DNA from: Rhyacophila brunnea
Lineage: Eukaryota > Arthropoda > Insecta > Trichoptera > Rhyacophilidae
Reading direction: 5' to 3'
Length of the DNA stretch: 64,000 bases
Assembly: GCA_022495005.1 (NCBI GenBank)
Contig: JAGYXB010000611.1
Span: 106,952 to 170,951, forward strand
Shown: positions 12,026 through 23,644 of the stretch, one piece after another
How the letters are laid out: each line of letters begins with the position of its first letter
Position numbering within the stretch: the first letter of the stretch is position 1
The notes under the pieces: model-generated
Database searches by the model: none
Told to the model about the DNA's origin: nothing
The model's input: the letters and a program-made list of their open reading frames with translations, nothing else
Translations under genes and position numbers: made by a program

Positions 12026-13420
12026 TTTGAATAAGCATGATTATTTATATAATTTATAGTGGTCACGTTTTTGTTATGGATATCTCGTCCTATGGGCTTA
12101 CAACAACATTTTAGAGACATTAAATCACCAAAAATAAGACCGCCATTTTTTGTAGAGATCAATTTTAAGTGGCTACCCTACCTAAACATTTATAATAAAT
12201 ATGGACATGAAATAATAATCTAAGTTTGCTGCTCTCATCACAAAGTGCAGTGGTTTCCCTACTCTTACGATGAGTCAATTACCATGAAACGCCATTAAAT
12301 CTCTTTATAAAAAAAATCAAAAACTATCTAGTGGTTATGATAAATCATACCTACAATTATTATGATCGTGAAACAAAATTAATAGTGTACTTAATTTGTT
12401 TATAAAAATCCAAACTCTGTATCGTAAATGTTGAATTTTGAAGAAAATGTCATAAAAACTTTATTACAGGTCGTTATAATGGGTAGTAAAATTATGACAA
12501 TAATTTTGTATAAAAACATTTACAAGAAAAAAAAGAAAGGAAAAATTTTTATTTCCTGATTCGGAAAAATGGTTTAACACAAAAAAATCTTAGAGTTATA
12601 ATTTTGATAAATACAATATCATTAGGTATCTACGCGATTCTTTTGTAATTCGCTCAAGATATTTTTCTGTCTGTATTTAACGTATTTTCTAACCGAAAGC
12701 TTTTTTATTCGCAATATTTTTATATCACATAACTGTATAATGTCGTAGGTAACTAAAGCTTTTTGTAGTTATACCTTATTCTGAGAGACACAATAAATTT
12801 ATCACGCTTAGTATAATCTGACAGATATGGGATACGAGTAATATTATTTCTAACTGTTTTTTTTTATAAATAAACCGATCATATGCTTCAATAATATTTA
12901 CTTCTGATAAATCTGTTTTTGGCATAGAATAATTCTGGTTTGGCATTAATCGTGACACATAAGTTTACTTGGTAACATAAAATATATTTTGTTATCATAT
13001 TATAATATCTATCAATAATATTATCGTGGGGTTACAGCCAAAAATTGGTAAGTCTCGCAATCATATTATGGAGTTTGAGTTGAAGTTTGACATGCCCTTT
13101 AAAATTAGGCATAATCCTAAATTCTTTGTGCTTTATGTGCATGTTCTATTATATATAAGATTAACTTTATAATATAGACACATAATCCGTTGTTAACTCT
13201 GAATACTTAAATTATCGTCTTATCAATTTTTGGCAGCACTCTACGATATAGCCCCTAAAATAGTATATAATATATAAATAGGTCCCTACTATTATAATAT
13301 GCCTTCTCTCCAGTTATGTTCCATAATAATGATGAAATTATAACCAGACGATAATTTTAACTGAGGTGGTTTTTGTATGGACTCATAAGAGTAAAAATGC
13401 ATACATCCTGCAGGCACCAA
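12026..13420. other. Non-coding, no feature seen
   Basis: AT-rich with scattered homopolymer runs. Short frames are accidental. Confidence 0.5.
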
Positions 13421-13429
13421 ACTAGAAGA

Positions 13430-13735
13430 CTCCAACCTTCGCACTGGATTAGCCAGTTCCTCGCCGGACATTGCAACTTTGCCGCCAGACTCCACGAGTT
13501 TTGCTTGATAGTAGATGGGCTGGATTGTACCTGCGGGCATGACCACCAAGATGTTAAACACGTCATCCTCTAGGATTGCCCGCTTATGGGAGCCCGCGGA
13601 GCTGTTTGCCAGGGTCCCTCCTCACACGGGCCCATTTGGACATGGAGATCTTGCTACAACCGAGGCCAACTCTGCGGCACTGCAAATTTGCAGCGTCATA
13701 TGAGGGGCGGGATAGTCCCGACTCATCTGTAGACT
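13430..13735 (+). mobile_element. Jockey/R1-type LINE 3' end (ORF2 C-terminal domain)
   Basis: The plus-strand frame from about 13373 reads SQFLAGHCNFAARLHEF, then CTCGHDHQDVKHVIL, a stop (TAG 13571-13573), then DCPLMGARGA, and continues to another stop near 13730. The QFLxGH...F...L pattern followed by C-x-CG...HV...CP is the conserved C-terminal end of Jockey/R1-group LINE ORF2 proteins. The in-frame stop inside the Cys/His motif shows it is dead. A second, more decayed relative lies at 15854-16156 in the same orientation. The 89-codon minus frame here is a shadow. Confidence 0.75.
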
Positions 13736-13739
13736 TATC

Positions 13740-14270
13740 CATTTCAATTCGTGACACTCAGTATGCGGGTATACAGGGCGCCTAACGTCAGCGGACAGCA
13801 AAGCTTGCAAAAAAATTCTTTCTTAACTTCCTTCTGTAATCACAAGGGTGTATGGTTGCAACATATGGGACTGACGGCGCCGTTTTGGGACGGAATAAGC
13901 ACTTAAAATCACTTCTTTTAGACAGATTTAAAGCGTCATGGAAAGCGGCCGTGCATATCGACGGCTGTGCATATATGACGGGTGGTGGTGGGAACTTTAA
14001 CGTAGTTTTATGACTAACATAATTAATAAAATATTAAACAGGGAGGAGGTGGCAAAAAAAGTAATTTCATGTCTTTGAAATAAATATACTTCGCCAAATT
14101 GAATGTTAAAAAAAATTAAATATACTTAATTATAATTAATAGCGTAATGATACACTATAGGTACATTTTGAGAATGGCTTCTGTAATTTACTCGAAACGT
14201 CGAGAAAAGTACGATCCCAACAAATTAGTTTCACACCATCAGCAAAACTAGTTTTTTTATTATTAATAAT
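13740..14270. other. Possible LINE 3' untranslated remnant, otherwise non-coding
   Basis: The 13800-14000 part is GC-richer than its surroundings and directly follows the LINE C-terminal frame, so it may be that LINE's 3' UTR. I cannot show its end or a target duplication. Confidence 0.3.
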
Positions 14271-14280
14271 AATAAACTTC

Positions 14281-14400
14281 ATTTACGATCTCCGAGCGGT
14301 AACGTGTTGGCCATTTTACTCCCCGATTTTAACTCCGGGTCTGGCAAATAATACAACCTCAACTCTGTAGAGGCCCATATAATGATTTTCTTAGGATAAA
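14281..14400 (+). mobile_element. SINE family C (internally deleted)
   Basis: The head has CCGAGCGGTAACGTGTTGGCC and a weak B-box followed by CCGGGTCTGGCAAA. It then joins directly to the family tail (CTCTGTAGAGGCCCATA), so most of the body is deleted. Confidence 0.65.
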
Positions 14401-14418
14401 AAGTAGTATGAAATAATT

Positions 14419-14886
14419 ACAAGATAAAAAGAACTTTTTATGTACAACGTTTTAAAATTTTCTGTTGAATCATATAAACTTGACTTTACTAGCTTAAACG
14501 ATCAAAAAAATTTGTTCTTGATAGAAATAATACTGAAATGTCATTTTAACATTTCATAATGATTTCCATAGTACCGCACGTATATATTAATAATTTAGTT
14601 GTTAGGACCCGGACCCCTAGCAACCAATAATAGTGGATTGGATAACGGATTTTTTTTCGAAATAACTTTTCATACAAAACAAAATTAACTGAAAATGATT
14701 TCAATTCTACTTAAAGATGGCTAAAAGTATTAAAAAATAGCATTGGCATCGTGTTCTGATATATTCTTAAAGTTTCAAATGTTTAACTAGTCGGGAAGTT
14801 AGTTACAAGTCGCTTGCAAGACTTGTACTGGATAAACAACCACTGGACAAATAAGAATACGACCTAATAAAAACGTTGTAAAAATA
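14419..14886 (+). repeat. Dispersed ~480-bp repeat, copy 4
   Basis: Full-length by comparison with the other copies, from ACAAGATAAAAAGAAC to AACGTTGTAAAAATAGG. It directly follows the SINE at 14281-14400. Confidence 0.8.
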
Positions 14887-15214
14887 GGTATTAATGCCAG
14901 TTTAATAAAACAACTTATGGGTACCTACTGATTGTAGTCGATAGATTAATTAGTCTAGTTTCATCGTCTAAAACAATCTGGTAACAAGGCACTGAACCAA
15001 CCAATATTGACTTACCGGTTGAAGTGTTAGATTCTCACGAAGGCCGATAAGTGTGCCCTCAATAATAATATTATATTCAACAATATTATATTTCTAGAGA
15101 AAAGTGGTGAATAACATATTAAGCTCCATAGTAGAGGGCAACAGATGGTTTATATGACGTAGACTGAAGCTTTAGTGGTGTGTTAGAATAGTGCCCAACT
15201 ATCAAAGGATATCC

Positions 15215-15400
15215 TGAATACCAAACCGGGTGGTTGGAGGTCAACTGGCAAGCCCGAACTTTGGTGTTTTAACGGTGTCAACAAAGATGCAATAAAGACC
15301 GGTAGAGATACCTGAAGAATACTCTCCTTAAATACTGGTATATGAAAAATATACTTGAAAGAAGCTAGGACCTACCCAGTGTTATTAAACCAATGATGAT
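15215..15400 (+). mobile_element. Decayed LINE C-terminal remnant
   Basis: The plus-strand translation reads KPGGWRSTGKPELWCFNGVN then KDAIKTGRDT before a stop. This resembles the GRP-K-rWlDgVe-Dl-k-G-RdW pattern after the RT domain of RTE/CR1-like LINEs. It ends close to ATGATGATAATGAT, a simple tail like that of the RTE copy near 23.64 kb. Confidence 0.5.
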
Positions 15401-15853
15401 AATGATAAATGTCAGTATAATATTTTCGCTATTTGAAATCTCTTGACGAAAAGATAGCTAGTACGTTTCTGGCTGCATGATTATTATTATTATTCATTTG
15501 GGAAAAGCTCCTAATTGCGAAAAGTTTTGTAAACATCGCTAGGCGCATAGTGTAGACCTTTCGAATTTATGAAACTGGGAGTGTTAATATGCGAACTGAT
15601 TTAAGTTTAAATTAAATTTGCAATTTACATAAATATTTGTATACTCAGTAATTATAACTATCGTGGTATGGAATCCTTATTCTCAGACCAAAGGTATATT
15701 ATGCTAATGTAGAGTGGCAGTTCGTTCTAAGTTAGATTTTTTTTTTGCAGTATGAATGAGGTGAGTTTTGATTGTGAATACGGCATCCGTAATATTATTA
15801 TTATCTGCATGGGCCGGCACACATATTTGTTCTTTCCGGATATTAAATAGCGA

Positions 15854-16156
15854 TTGGAGATAACCATGTTGACTCCTGACTATCACACCAGTCAATTTTT
15901 GACAGGCCACTGTGGGATCGCTGCCAAGCTCTTTGAGCTTGGACTTGTTACCCGACCGACATGTGTCCATTTGGTGGAGAAAAACAGGATGCGAATCACA
16001 TCCTCTGAGAATGTCCGAGAATTCACTCGGAGAGAGAAGAGTTACTGGCCGTCCGACTTGGTCTCCACAAAGGCCAATTATCTTACATTTAAAAATTTTG
16101 CGGCGTCTTACTGCGGGCGTGAAGATCTCTTTACATTACTTTTGCTGTCCGTATGA
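15854..16156 (+). mobile_element. Jockey/R1-type LINE 3' end, second copy
   Basis: The 100-codon plus frame begins in a non-coding lead and then reads TSQFLTGHCGIAAKLFELGL, matching SQFLAGHCNFAARLHEF at 13.45 kb. The ending NFAASYCGRED parallels NLQRHMRGG there. The Cys/His motif is heavily altered. The frame ends at TGA at 16154-16156. The opposing 88-codon frame at 15704-15970 is a shadow. Confidence 0.7.
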
Positions 16157-16660
16157 TTAGCTTCGTTTTTTTGTTATATTTATTAAATTCCTTTCTTTTT
16201 TGTTAATTTCTTTGTGCTTTTTCTTTCCCCGGCACTTTGCATTAGAGTACATCAGTAAACTCAGTCAAAGCTTACTTGAGAGCGCGGCGACCTCAGTCTC
16301 GGGTAACTGTTTCTGGGACATTGCCGGGCGTAAACAAATGTACAGATGCTTCACATAAAACGTAGTGCCTCGTGTTACGCTCGATTAAGGCCGAATGTGG
16401 TGCGGGGCGGATTTGGCTTAGAGGGCGTGTTTGTGTTTTTTTTTCTAGATGCCTTTATGGATACCTCGTATTTACTATCGTGGTTTCTTAAAGGACTTTG
16501 GCACGCAAACTACTCTACTTGATGCTAGTCAAATGAAAACTGTGCTGGATGAGAGAATATGCCCTTATTGAAAACTATTCTTCTACCCGCATCGGGTATT
16601 ACTAATTTGAATTCGGCCAGGGCCAATGAAAACGGCTTGCAAAAACTCTGGAAAATTCTG
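16157..16660. other. Non-coding, GC-richer segment after the LINE
   Basis: Moderate GC at 16270-16440, possibly LINE 3' UTR. No gene is supported. Confidence 0.35.
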
Positions 16661-16814
16661 CGTGTTTGTGTTGCCAGTAACTAAACTATAATAACTTAGT
16701 TTTATCTTGAATCTGTATATAAAATTAATTTCATTCACGTGTTTGTGTTGCCAGTAACTAAACTATAATAATTTAGATTTATTTTGAATCTGTATATAAA
16801 ATTATTTTCATTAA
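16661..16814. repeat. 77-bp tandem duplication
   Basis: Unit CGTGTTTGTGTTGCCAGTAA... starts at 16661 and again at 16738 (period 77). The two units differ at a few positions (for example ACTTAGTTTTATC versus ATTTAGATTTATT). Confidence 0.85.
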
Positions 16815-17340
16815 TATTACACCTTTTAGGGAATATTATTTTTTATATATCGGTATTATTTTGACACCAGAGCTGTCAGTGACCCACTGCCGTCTAGATT
16901 TGTCATAAATTTACCACTGTATGACGAATATTATTATGTCGATATAGAAGGCGAGGCAATCTGAGCTGACGTTTTCCGTTGCCTAAGTTAAGCGTGTCAA
17001 TCGTTAGAAGATATGTCAAAATAAAATGAATACACAAAAATTTGTTTATTTGAACTGGCAAAGGAGAGGGTGTAAATAATTCAGTTGGAACTTTTTTCAT
17101 TTATTCTTTGTCATCATGTGTACTCATTTTTAAAATGTCAGCAATTAATAGCGACATAATATTATCATATAATGTTATTTAAAGGTGCATACCTGTGTTG
17201 TGGGAATTTATTCTATTTAACAACTTTACTGATAACTCAACCATAAAATTTTCACTTGTGCTTTTTTGACACAATATTTTTCATATAAACACCAGATAAA
17301 TAAAACGAAATATTATTCATTCAAAAGATATTACTATGAA
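16815..17340. other. Non-coding, no feature seen
   Basis: AT-rich sequence. No supported gene or repeat. Confidence 0.45.
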
Positions 17341-17344
17341 TATT

Positions 17345-17580
17345 GACAAGTTCTCAATGAGTAGACAATGGCTGGATAAATGCTATCATACAGTGGTACC
17401 TAAGAGGTACTAAACGCCTACAGAGACGCCCTAAATCCTACTGGATAGACGAGCTCATAAAGTTCGGTGTATGTACGTGGCAGCAAATAATTAGGGACCA
17501 AGAAGAGTGTAAATAGCTAGAAGAGGCTTTCATCCAGCAGTTTATTGACCCAGGCCAGCACTATATTTAGATTAATAAAG
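17345..17580 (+). mobile_element. RTE-type LINE 3' end
   Basis: The plus-strand translation runs through RRPKSYWIDELIKFGVCTW, then an EECK stop, then LEEAFIQQFIDPG. It is the same C-terminal end as the better preserved minus-strand copy at 23645-24105 (RPRGRWIDEMIKFCRSTW ... EEAFIQQWIDSG). It is 5'-truncated and stopped. Confidence 0.7.
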
Positions 17581-17599
17581 CCTTATCTTTTTGCACAAG

Positions 17600-19573
17600 C
17601 AACGAGTGGTCCAGTGTTCAGCTGTCAAAATCAGATCCCAGATTGCTTGGCATATTGATTCGCGCTTTCTCGTTTCAAATTGAATTATAAAAAAATCTCA
17701 AATCAAATATATTAACTATCAGTGTTATTTATAAATAATATACATTCCCGTTATTCATCAGCTGTCAAAGTCAGACTAGTCCTTCACACAAAAACCGGTG
17801 GTAATATGGATTTCAAAAAAATATGTAGCATTGTTCTATGCATTGCATTTGTAGAAGATGTGTTAATGCTAGTGTATTATTTATCATGTAACTCATCTAT
17901 CCAATTCAAACTTTTCCTTGTGTGAACACGGCAGACGCGTCAGTATGAACACTCTATAGAACAATTACAGGTCATCCATAGACAACAACGGGAGGGCGGA
18001 AAAAGTAGGACCAGTCGTTGTGAATGTATCGGCTTTCTACTTGAGTCGGCAATGCCCATGCTTATGATCATGATGTCTAAATCAATAAATACTTATTCAA
18101 TTTTTATACGATTTTTATAAACAATCGAAGATTTGCGATAAAATATATAAGAAATAAAAGCGAGAATCGTTTATTTTTTATAGCTTCTATATCGTTTAAA
18201 TATTGATATATTGGCGCTTTGTACAGCAAAGATATTGGATGCTTGGCCGCACTAAATACTATGATCACGCCTATCATTAGTATAGTAATAGAAAATTATC
18301 AAGAGAGCATCCCAATGAATATTATGTATTACAAATAATTAAAATTACAGTTCTGTAGTAAGATGGCAATACCCAATATGTCCGTTTTTTTGGCAAATTT
18401 AGTTATGTATACCACTAGACTCTTCTAGGTGAGATCTACAAGCTATCAAAATATGGTATGTCTAGGTCTTATATGTTTGGAGAAATAAGCTGTGTCAATA
18501 TGTGATTTGTCCATTATTTGAATTTCTTAAGATGGAAAACTATGATATTTCATGACGTGACTTATTTTGGCTTCCTACATTTTTACACTTTTATTCCAGT
18601 TAAAAAGGCAATTTATGACATGTATGATAATATATCATATTTGTTCACCATTTTTGAAATTCTTCATTTGGCAGAATACGATATGTCTCTAAGCCTGTAC
18701 TCGCTAGCCTGTAAAGCTACCCACAACGGAAGAGACTCCAGAGCTTAATGAGTTAGAATATTTAGATCTAACCAGTGGTGATGTTAAATGTAAAACAATT
18801 GTAAACTTTGTGTCTTTCGCGTTATGCAATGTGATTTTTTTTATTACAATAAAATTATATGTTTGTTAGAACATGCTGTCTTCTTTCTTTTTAAAAAATA
18901 ACTTAAAAATACATGTAATTTCATCAATTGCCACGACATATCATGTTTTTCCACCTGGATTAGATGGTAAATATGATATGTCATGAAAGCCTGGAGATAT
19001 TTAGAAAATTTCAGCATTTTTTCTATAGATGCATTAATTTAAAAAAAAACATCCCTCAGTAAACAACTATTTTATTCACATTTAACAATAAAGTAAGGCT
19101 TTCAAAATTAAAACTCTGATTTTTCCGAGCCCGTCAAAGTTTTAAATTGCTCTCCTGAATAATTTAGAAAAAGCGACATATTGGGGATTTCCATCTTACT
19201 ACAGAGTTATAGTGTGTGTAGGCAGTACGTTTGGCCGTCAGTAATTTATGGATCATTTTGCACTTAGTGTGTATCTAGTCTGAAAAGTTAATAATATAAT
19301 GTTTGTTTGTCTCAATGATATTTTATAGCAACTAAAGAGAAATTATAATACAGAAAACTTGCACATAGCCTCCTCCTGTAGGAGAAAATATCGACCTTTC
19401 TATATGAAATATCATACGAAATTTCTACATAAAGTTATAATAACGTAGGTCAAACTTAAACGCATAATATACAAAATAGTTAAACTATTTCTTCAGAACG
19501 ATAAAATTAGATTATCTGAGATAGCTAAATGGCCATACAGAAATCTTTATATGGAAATTTTGCAATACTACAA
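17600..19573. other. Long AT-rich non-coding stretch
   Basis: No gene, RNA or clear repeat was supported over about 2 kb. Several 60-80-codon frames here lack recognisable motifs or coding-like composition. Confidence 0.45.
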
Positions 19574-19583
19574 TCAGTTAAGT

Positions 19584-19958
19584 TTTTTCTTCTTTCTTTG
19601 GCCATATCCGCCCCTTAACTGGAGCATATGGACACCACGCGGCGCCTTCAAGAATTTCTGTCGCTCGCCAGTTTTTTTGCTTCATTCCAGGACAAACCAG
19701 CATCCCGTAGCTCCGCCGTATACACTCTGTAGATTGTATTTAGCAGCCTTCCAGGACGCCGGAATCCGGTCGGCTTGAAGAACAGGCAAGCCAGGTTGAA
19801 GATCTCTTCTGGCATCTGCAGCACGTGGCCGAGCCAGGTCCAACGTCGCCTCTTCACTTTCAGCGTGATGAGAGGCTTCATGGTGCGTTCTCTTATCTCC
19901 TCGTTGCTTCTAAAATCATACCCACCGCACACCCAGTTTTCGTCGCAAACATCTGTTT
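19584..19958 (-). mobile_element. 5'-truncated GAA-tailed LINE with 10-bp target duplication
   Basis: The minus strand encodes ENRCLRR, DFRSNEEIRERTMKPLITLK, RRWTWLGHVLQMPEEIF and AELRDAGLSWNEAKKLA, nearly identical to the ORF at 28176-28808. The 3' end on the minus strand is a (GAA)n-type tail (19584-19600). TCAGTTAAGT at 19574-19583 and at 19959-19968 is a perfect 10-bp target duplication, so this is a bona fide target-primed insertion of 375 bp. It carries stops and lacks all RT catalytic motifs. Confidence 0.9.
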
Positions 19959-19968
19959 TCAGTTAAGT

Positions 19969-20282
19969 ACAAAACCCTTAATAGATTTTTATTAATTATT
20001 TAAAAAAAAAACGTACATTTATTATTGGCCATAAGATTTATTCACCACTTTCCATTTAAAGTGTTGACCAGAAATATAGAACATCGTGCCAGATTTCAAT
20101 TTTCCGAATAAATATTTAACTTGCACGTGGCAATATTTATGTTTGAATTATTGATACCTACCATTGCCAATAATAATGGTGGATAAAAAATCTCTTACGA
20201 AATATCTATTTGCTTACAATTTACACTTTTATTTACGCCGTTAGAGCAAAACAAAATAAAATATTTAATTCAAACTAAATAC
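19969..20282. other. Non-coding, no feature seen
   Basis: AT-rich spacer. The end (20283-20312) has a phrase TACAGAGTGTGTTTCAAAAA that resembles the ends of TA-flanked mobile elements such as the one at 53415-53586. Confidence 0.4.
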
Positions 20283-20316
20283 AGAGTGTGTTTCAAAAAA
20301 ATCCTGCATTTAACGG

Positions 20317-20850
20317 CCCACATGCTCAGCGTAGGTCAAAATGGAGCTTTTATGGTATTTTCAGAGCATAACCCTGTAAATTCCTTAAACTATGTAGATA
20401 ATTTATTTATATAATTTTGAAGCCTTATTATTCTGTATATTTATTTTAAACATTCGATGACTGTATATAGTATTTTTATTACATAAAATAGTATTCTTTT
20501 AAGCCTCTCGCTCTAATGTTTTAGAATATAGTCATACTTCAGTACATCCATCTGCAGTGGTGTTAAGATTTGTTAGATTTATTAATTTTGAAACGCATTG
20601 ACAAAATCATTAGTAAAATTAATGTAACATCATAATATAGTGACATATTTACGATAAAAAAATATATTTTATAATCTTTGTGATCCCATATGTAGTCATC
20701 AAATGCATAAAATAAATATTATAAAGGATACTAAGGCTTCAAAATTATATAAATTGATTATCTACAACGTTTAAGGAATGTCCAGGGTTATGCTCCGAAA
20801 ATACCATTAAAGCTCCATTTTGACCTACGCTGACCATGTGGGCCTTTAAT
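20317..20850. mobile_element. TTAA-flanked inverted-repeat element
   Basis: Terminal inverted repeats of about 110 bp start GGCCCACATG, followed by CAGCGTAGGTCAAAATGGAG on both ends (left about 20317-20430, right about 20738-20850). TTAA sits immediately outside on both sides if one mismatched base is allowed at each edge. TTAA duplication would point to the piggyBac superfamily, but the TIR does not start with the usual CCY, so the superfamily is inference. No coding frame is present. Confidence 0.7.
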
Positions 20851-20963
20851 ACTAGTGTAGTTAAATCGAAAGGACAATAGCCATAGTAAAACATGTTATG
20901 TCAAAACTGCAAATGATTTGGAAGAGCAATAATTAATATATCAATAACTAAGTGACTATAATC

Positions 20964-21195
20964 CAGTGGCGATCGGTAAATTTTGGAAAAAAAAGCTACA
21001 GAGATTAAAGAAAAAGAGCACACTTATCACGTATACTTACGGGAAATAAGAAGATAATACGATAATACAACTGATGAATAAGTAGATGCACGGCAATGAC
21101 AACGACACATCGATTCGATGAAACTTCAATTGCTCACTGACGACATAAAACTAGGCGATGAGTTTCAATTATGTATTTTCCTAAATATATTTATG
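20964..21195 (+). mobile_element. hAT-like left end (family 2)
   Basis: Starts CAGTGGCGATCGG and continues with GAGATTAAAG, AGCACACTTATCACGTATAC and CGGGAAATAAGAAGATAATA. It matches 61939-62165 in order, and the reverse complement of 34960-35092. The right terminus could not be identified. Confidence 0.6.
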
Positions 21196-21764
21196 TATAC
21201 ACATCAAAAATCATTTTTATTGTGATTGAATGATGTTTTAAATAATAAAGGTCTTTAATTCTTGGACAACCCTCATATTATGTTCATATTGATTCGAAAG
21301 TATGTAGGTATTTGTACGTAAGTAAGTAATAACGACAGCGTTATTATAAGATATTAATTATTACTAATTATTAATAATAAAATATTAAAATAATGCTATA
21401 ATTTATTCGAATATAATCCGCTAATCCGCTAAGAATGCGTTATTTTGTTTATCTCAATGTCATACAGCCATTTCTTTTCGGTACGATAGCTCACGGTAAA
21501 CTATGATACAGAGAAATGTAATACGCATGATTCGCAGATTACAAAATGAACAATTAAAAATATTATTTAAAATGCGTAAGTAATTTCAAACACCTTTTAA
21601 TATTTTCTACAATATTCCCTGCAAATTTTCTGTATAAATATGATTAAACATTTAGCTATATCATGTCCTAAAACGTTAACTGATATTTTTTAACTGTAAT
21701 GATAAAAGAAAATATAATTTTATTTTTCTTTGATGTCCCGTAGAAATTCTCAGTGAAGCATATA

Positions 21765-21772
21765 CCCATGAC
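21765..21772. repeat. 8-bp target duplication CCCATGAC, copy 1
   Basis: Identical to 22519-22526 and one mismatch from CTCATGAC at 23114-23121. Confidence 0.85.
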
Positions 21773-22518
21773 TAGGGATTCCAATCCCGGGATCCCGAGC
21801 TATTTTCGATACCTATGAATCTCGGGATTGATAAACATAATCCCGAATCTTTCGGGATTGATTTTTTTATCAATTTTTATGGGAAATAAAATAAAAACGA
21901 AAATATAACAGAAAAAATACATAGAATTACAATAATAACAAATAACTACATTAGAAATAAACTGAGTTTGAATGAAGTTTGATTTATACCCATGTGTAAG
22001 TTGCAGATTCATTTTATATTTTCACATAAATTAATGAAAATGAGAAAGATTGGAAAAAACAATGCTTCGCACTTTTAACAAAGTAATTCCACCATGATCT
22101 CATACGTTTTACGGCAGTTTCATATTTGGCTGAATAATTAGATTTATGAAGCGGAAAGGCCATAAGTACACCATGATTATATGCTTTACTATTTTAAATC
22201 TCGCTAAACCATTCATTAAGTATTTACCATCAGAAACAGCAATCTCATATTAAATTCACATTATTATTTATATTACTAAATTATTTACTTAATTAAACTT
22301 ATGTATTTCCAAGATTGAACGTAGATATACAATTTTAACAATAAATGTCTTAAATAGTATAAATTATACTAGATTTATTTTTGACCAGTTTTATCAATGT
22401 TATTTTTGTAAATATAAAAATGTTATATTAACAATGTGAAAAATTCCAATCCCGGGATTGTCAAATTGTAATCCCGAAATCCCGGGATCAGACTTTTGGC
22501 TCGGGATTAGATTCCATA
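21773..22518. mobile_element. hAT-like element 1 (AATCCCGGGATC ends)
   Basis: Subterminal sequence TCCAATCCCGGGATCCCGAG on the left and its inverted counterpart on the right (22450-22518). It is flanked by perfect 8-bp CCCATGAC duplications. An 8-bp duplication with TAGGG-type ends fits the hAT superfamily. No transposase frame is present. A longer paralogue lies at 42421-43756. Confidence 0.85.
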
Positions 22519-22526
22519 CCCATGAC

Positions 22527-23113
22527 TAGGGATTACAAATCCGAATGAAAATGACAACACCGGTTTGTCGGTATTTATTATTCAATACCGGTAATAAAAC
22601 AGGTATTTCTTTAAACATTTAAAAAAACAGAAGTAGATGCTTATCAATAAATATTTTATTACAATTTTATATAAAAATAATTTGAATACATTGATAATCA
22701 TTTTCACTAAAACCCTCAAAAGTTCAAATAATAAAAGTGCAAATAAGTCCAGCTGCAGGAAAAGCTTATTAAATTCAACGCTTGTACAGTCATCAATAAT
22801 TATTATTATAGAATAATTGAACATTTTCGTCACGGATGTATTCTATTTAGAAATAATATTGTGATAATTCATCGCAACCATTACTTATTTAAATAATATA
22901 TTTGATGAAATTTGCTTTATTTTTCCACCTCTGTTGGAGTCACTCAATATATTTGCATTTTAGCAGCACATAGCTTATAATTCATTTTCAAAACATAAAC
23001 GAGTGTGCTTTCTTAATACCGAGAATTCCGGTATTTTGGATTTTTAAAACCGGTATTTCGGTATTGATAAATACTGGAATACCGGTTTTTAAATACCGGT
23101 ATTGCAATCCCTA
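22527..23113. mobile_element. hAT-like element 2 (ACCGGTATT ends)
   Basis: The left end TAGGGATTACAAATCCG and the inverted right end TAGGGATTGCAATACCGG are TIRs. Several CCGGTATT-type subterminal motifs occur within (22557-22605, 23020-23103). Flanked by CCCATGAC (22519-22526) and CTCATGAC (23114-23121). It directly abuts element 1, sharing its target duplication. A minus-strand 83-codon frame inside is low-complexity and not a transposase. Confidence 0.8.
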
Positions 23114-23121
23114 CTCATGAC

Positions 23122-23640
23122 GTGGTCGTTATTTTAAAACATCTAAATTACCTATTCAATTAAAATCACGTTATTTATTCAATGGACATGGGAGAAGCTA
23201 TCTCCAAAGTGGCTCCGAAAGTCAGCCACGTACCAACTTTTAATGAGATTTTCAAAGTTTTATACGTTACTTTTATTTCTCTTGAACAGGCAGATGTGTA
23301 CAGGAAAATGGCGCAATTCCCTATTATACAGTTCTGTACAAAAGATACTTTACTGCGATGGATTTACTAACTTATTTAACCTCGTCGCAGGTTTGTTACT
23401 ATTGTACATATTATAATTTATAATTTTCCAAATATGTAAGCCCAAACTCTGTACAGGTTGGCTGCGCAAAACTATATTTTAAAGTGGAAACATAAAACAA
23501 TATATACATAGTGTTGCCGTGACTTGTATCGAACACTGCAAGAATTATAGTAATTAATAATAATTATTTTATGATACGTGCATATTATATAATTTGGTGA
23601 GTATCTAGTAATAATAAATTATAGTAATATCATCATAATC
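23122..23640. other. Non-coding, no feature seen
   Basis: AT-rich. A 62-codon frame at 23182-23370 is unrecognised. Confidence 0.4.
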
Positions 23641-23644
23641 ATCA

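Noticed and set aside
13292..13785. Cluster of overlapping short frames on both strands
   Set aside because: Only the plus-strand frame with the LINE Cys/His motif has a family match; the others are shadows.
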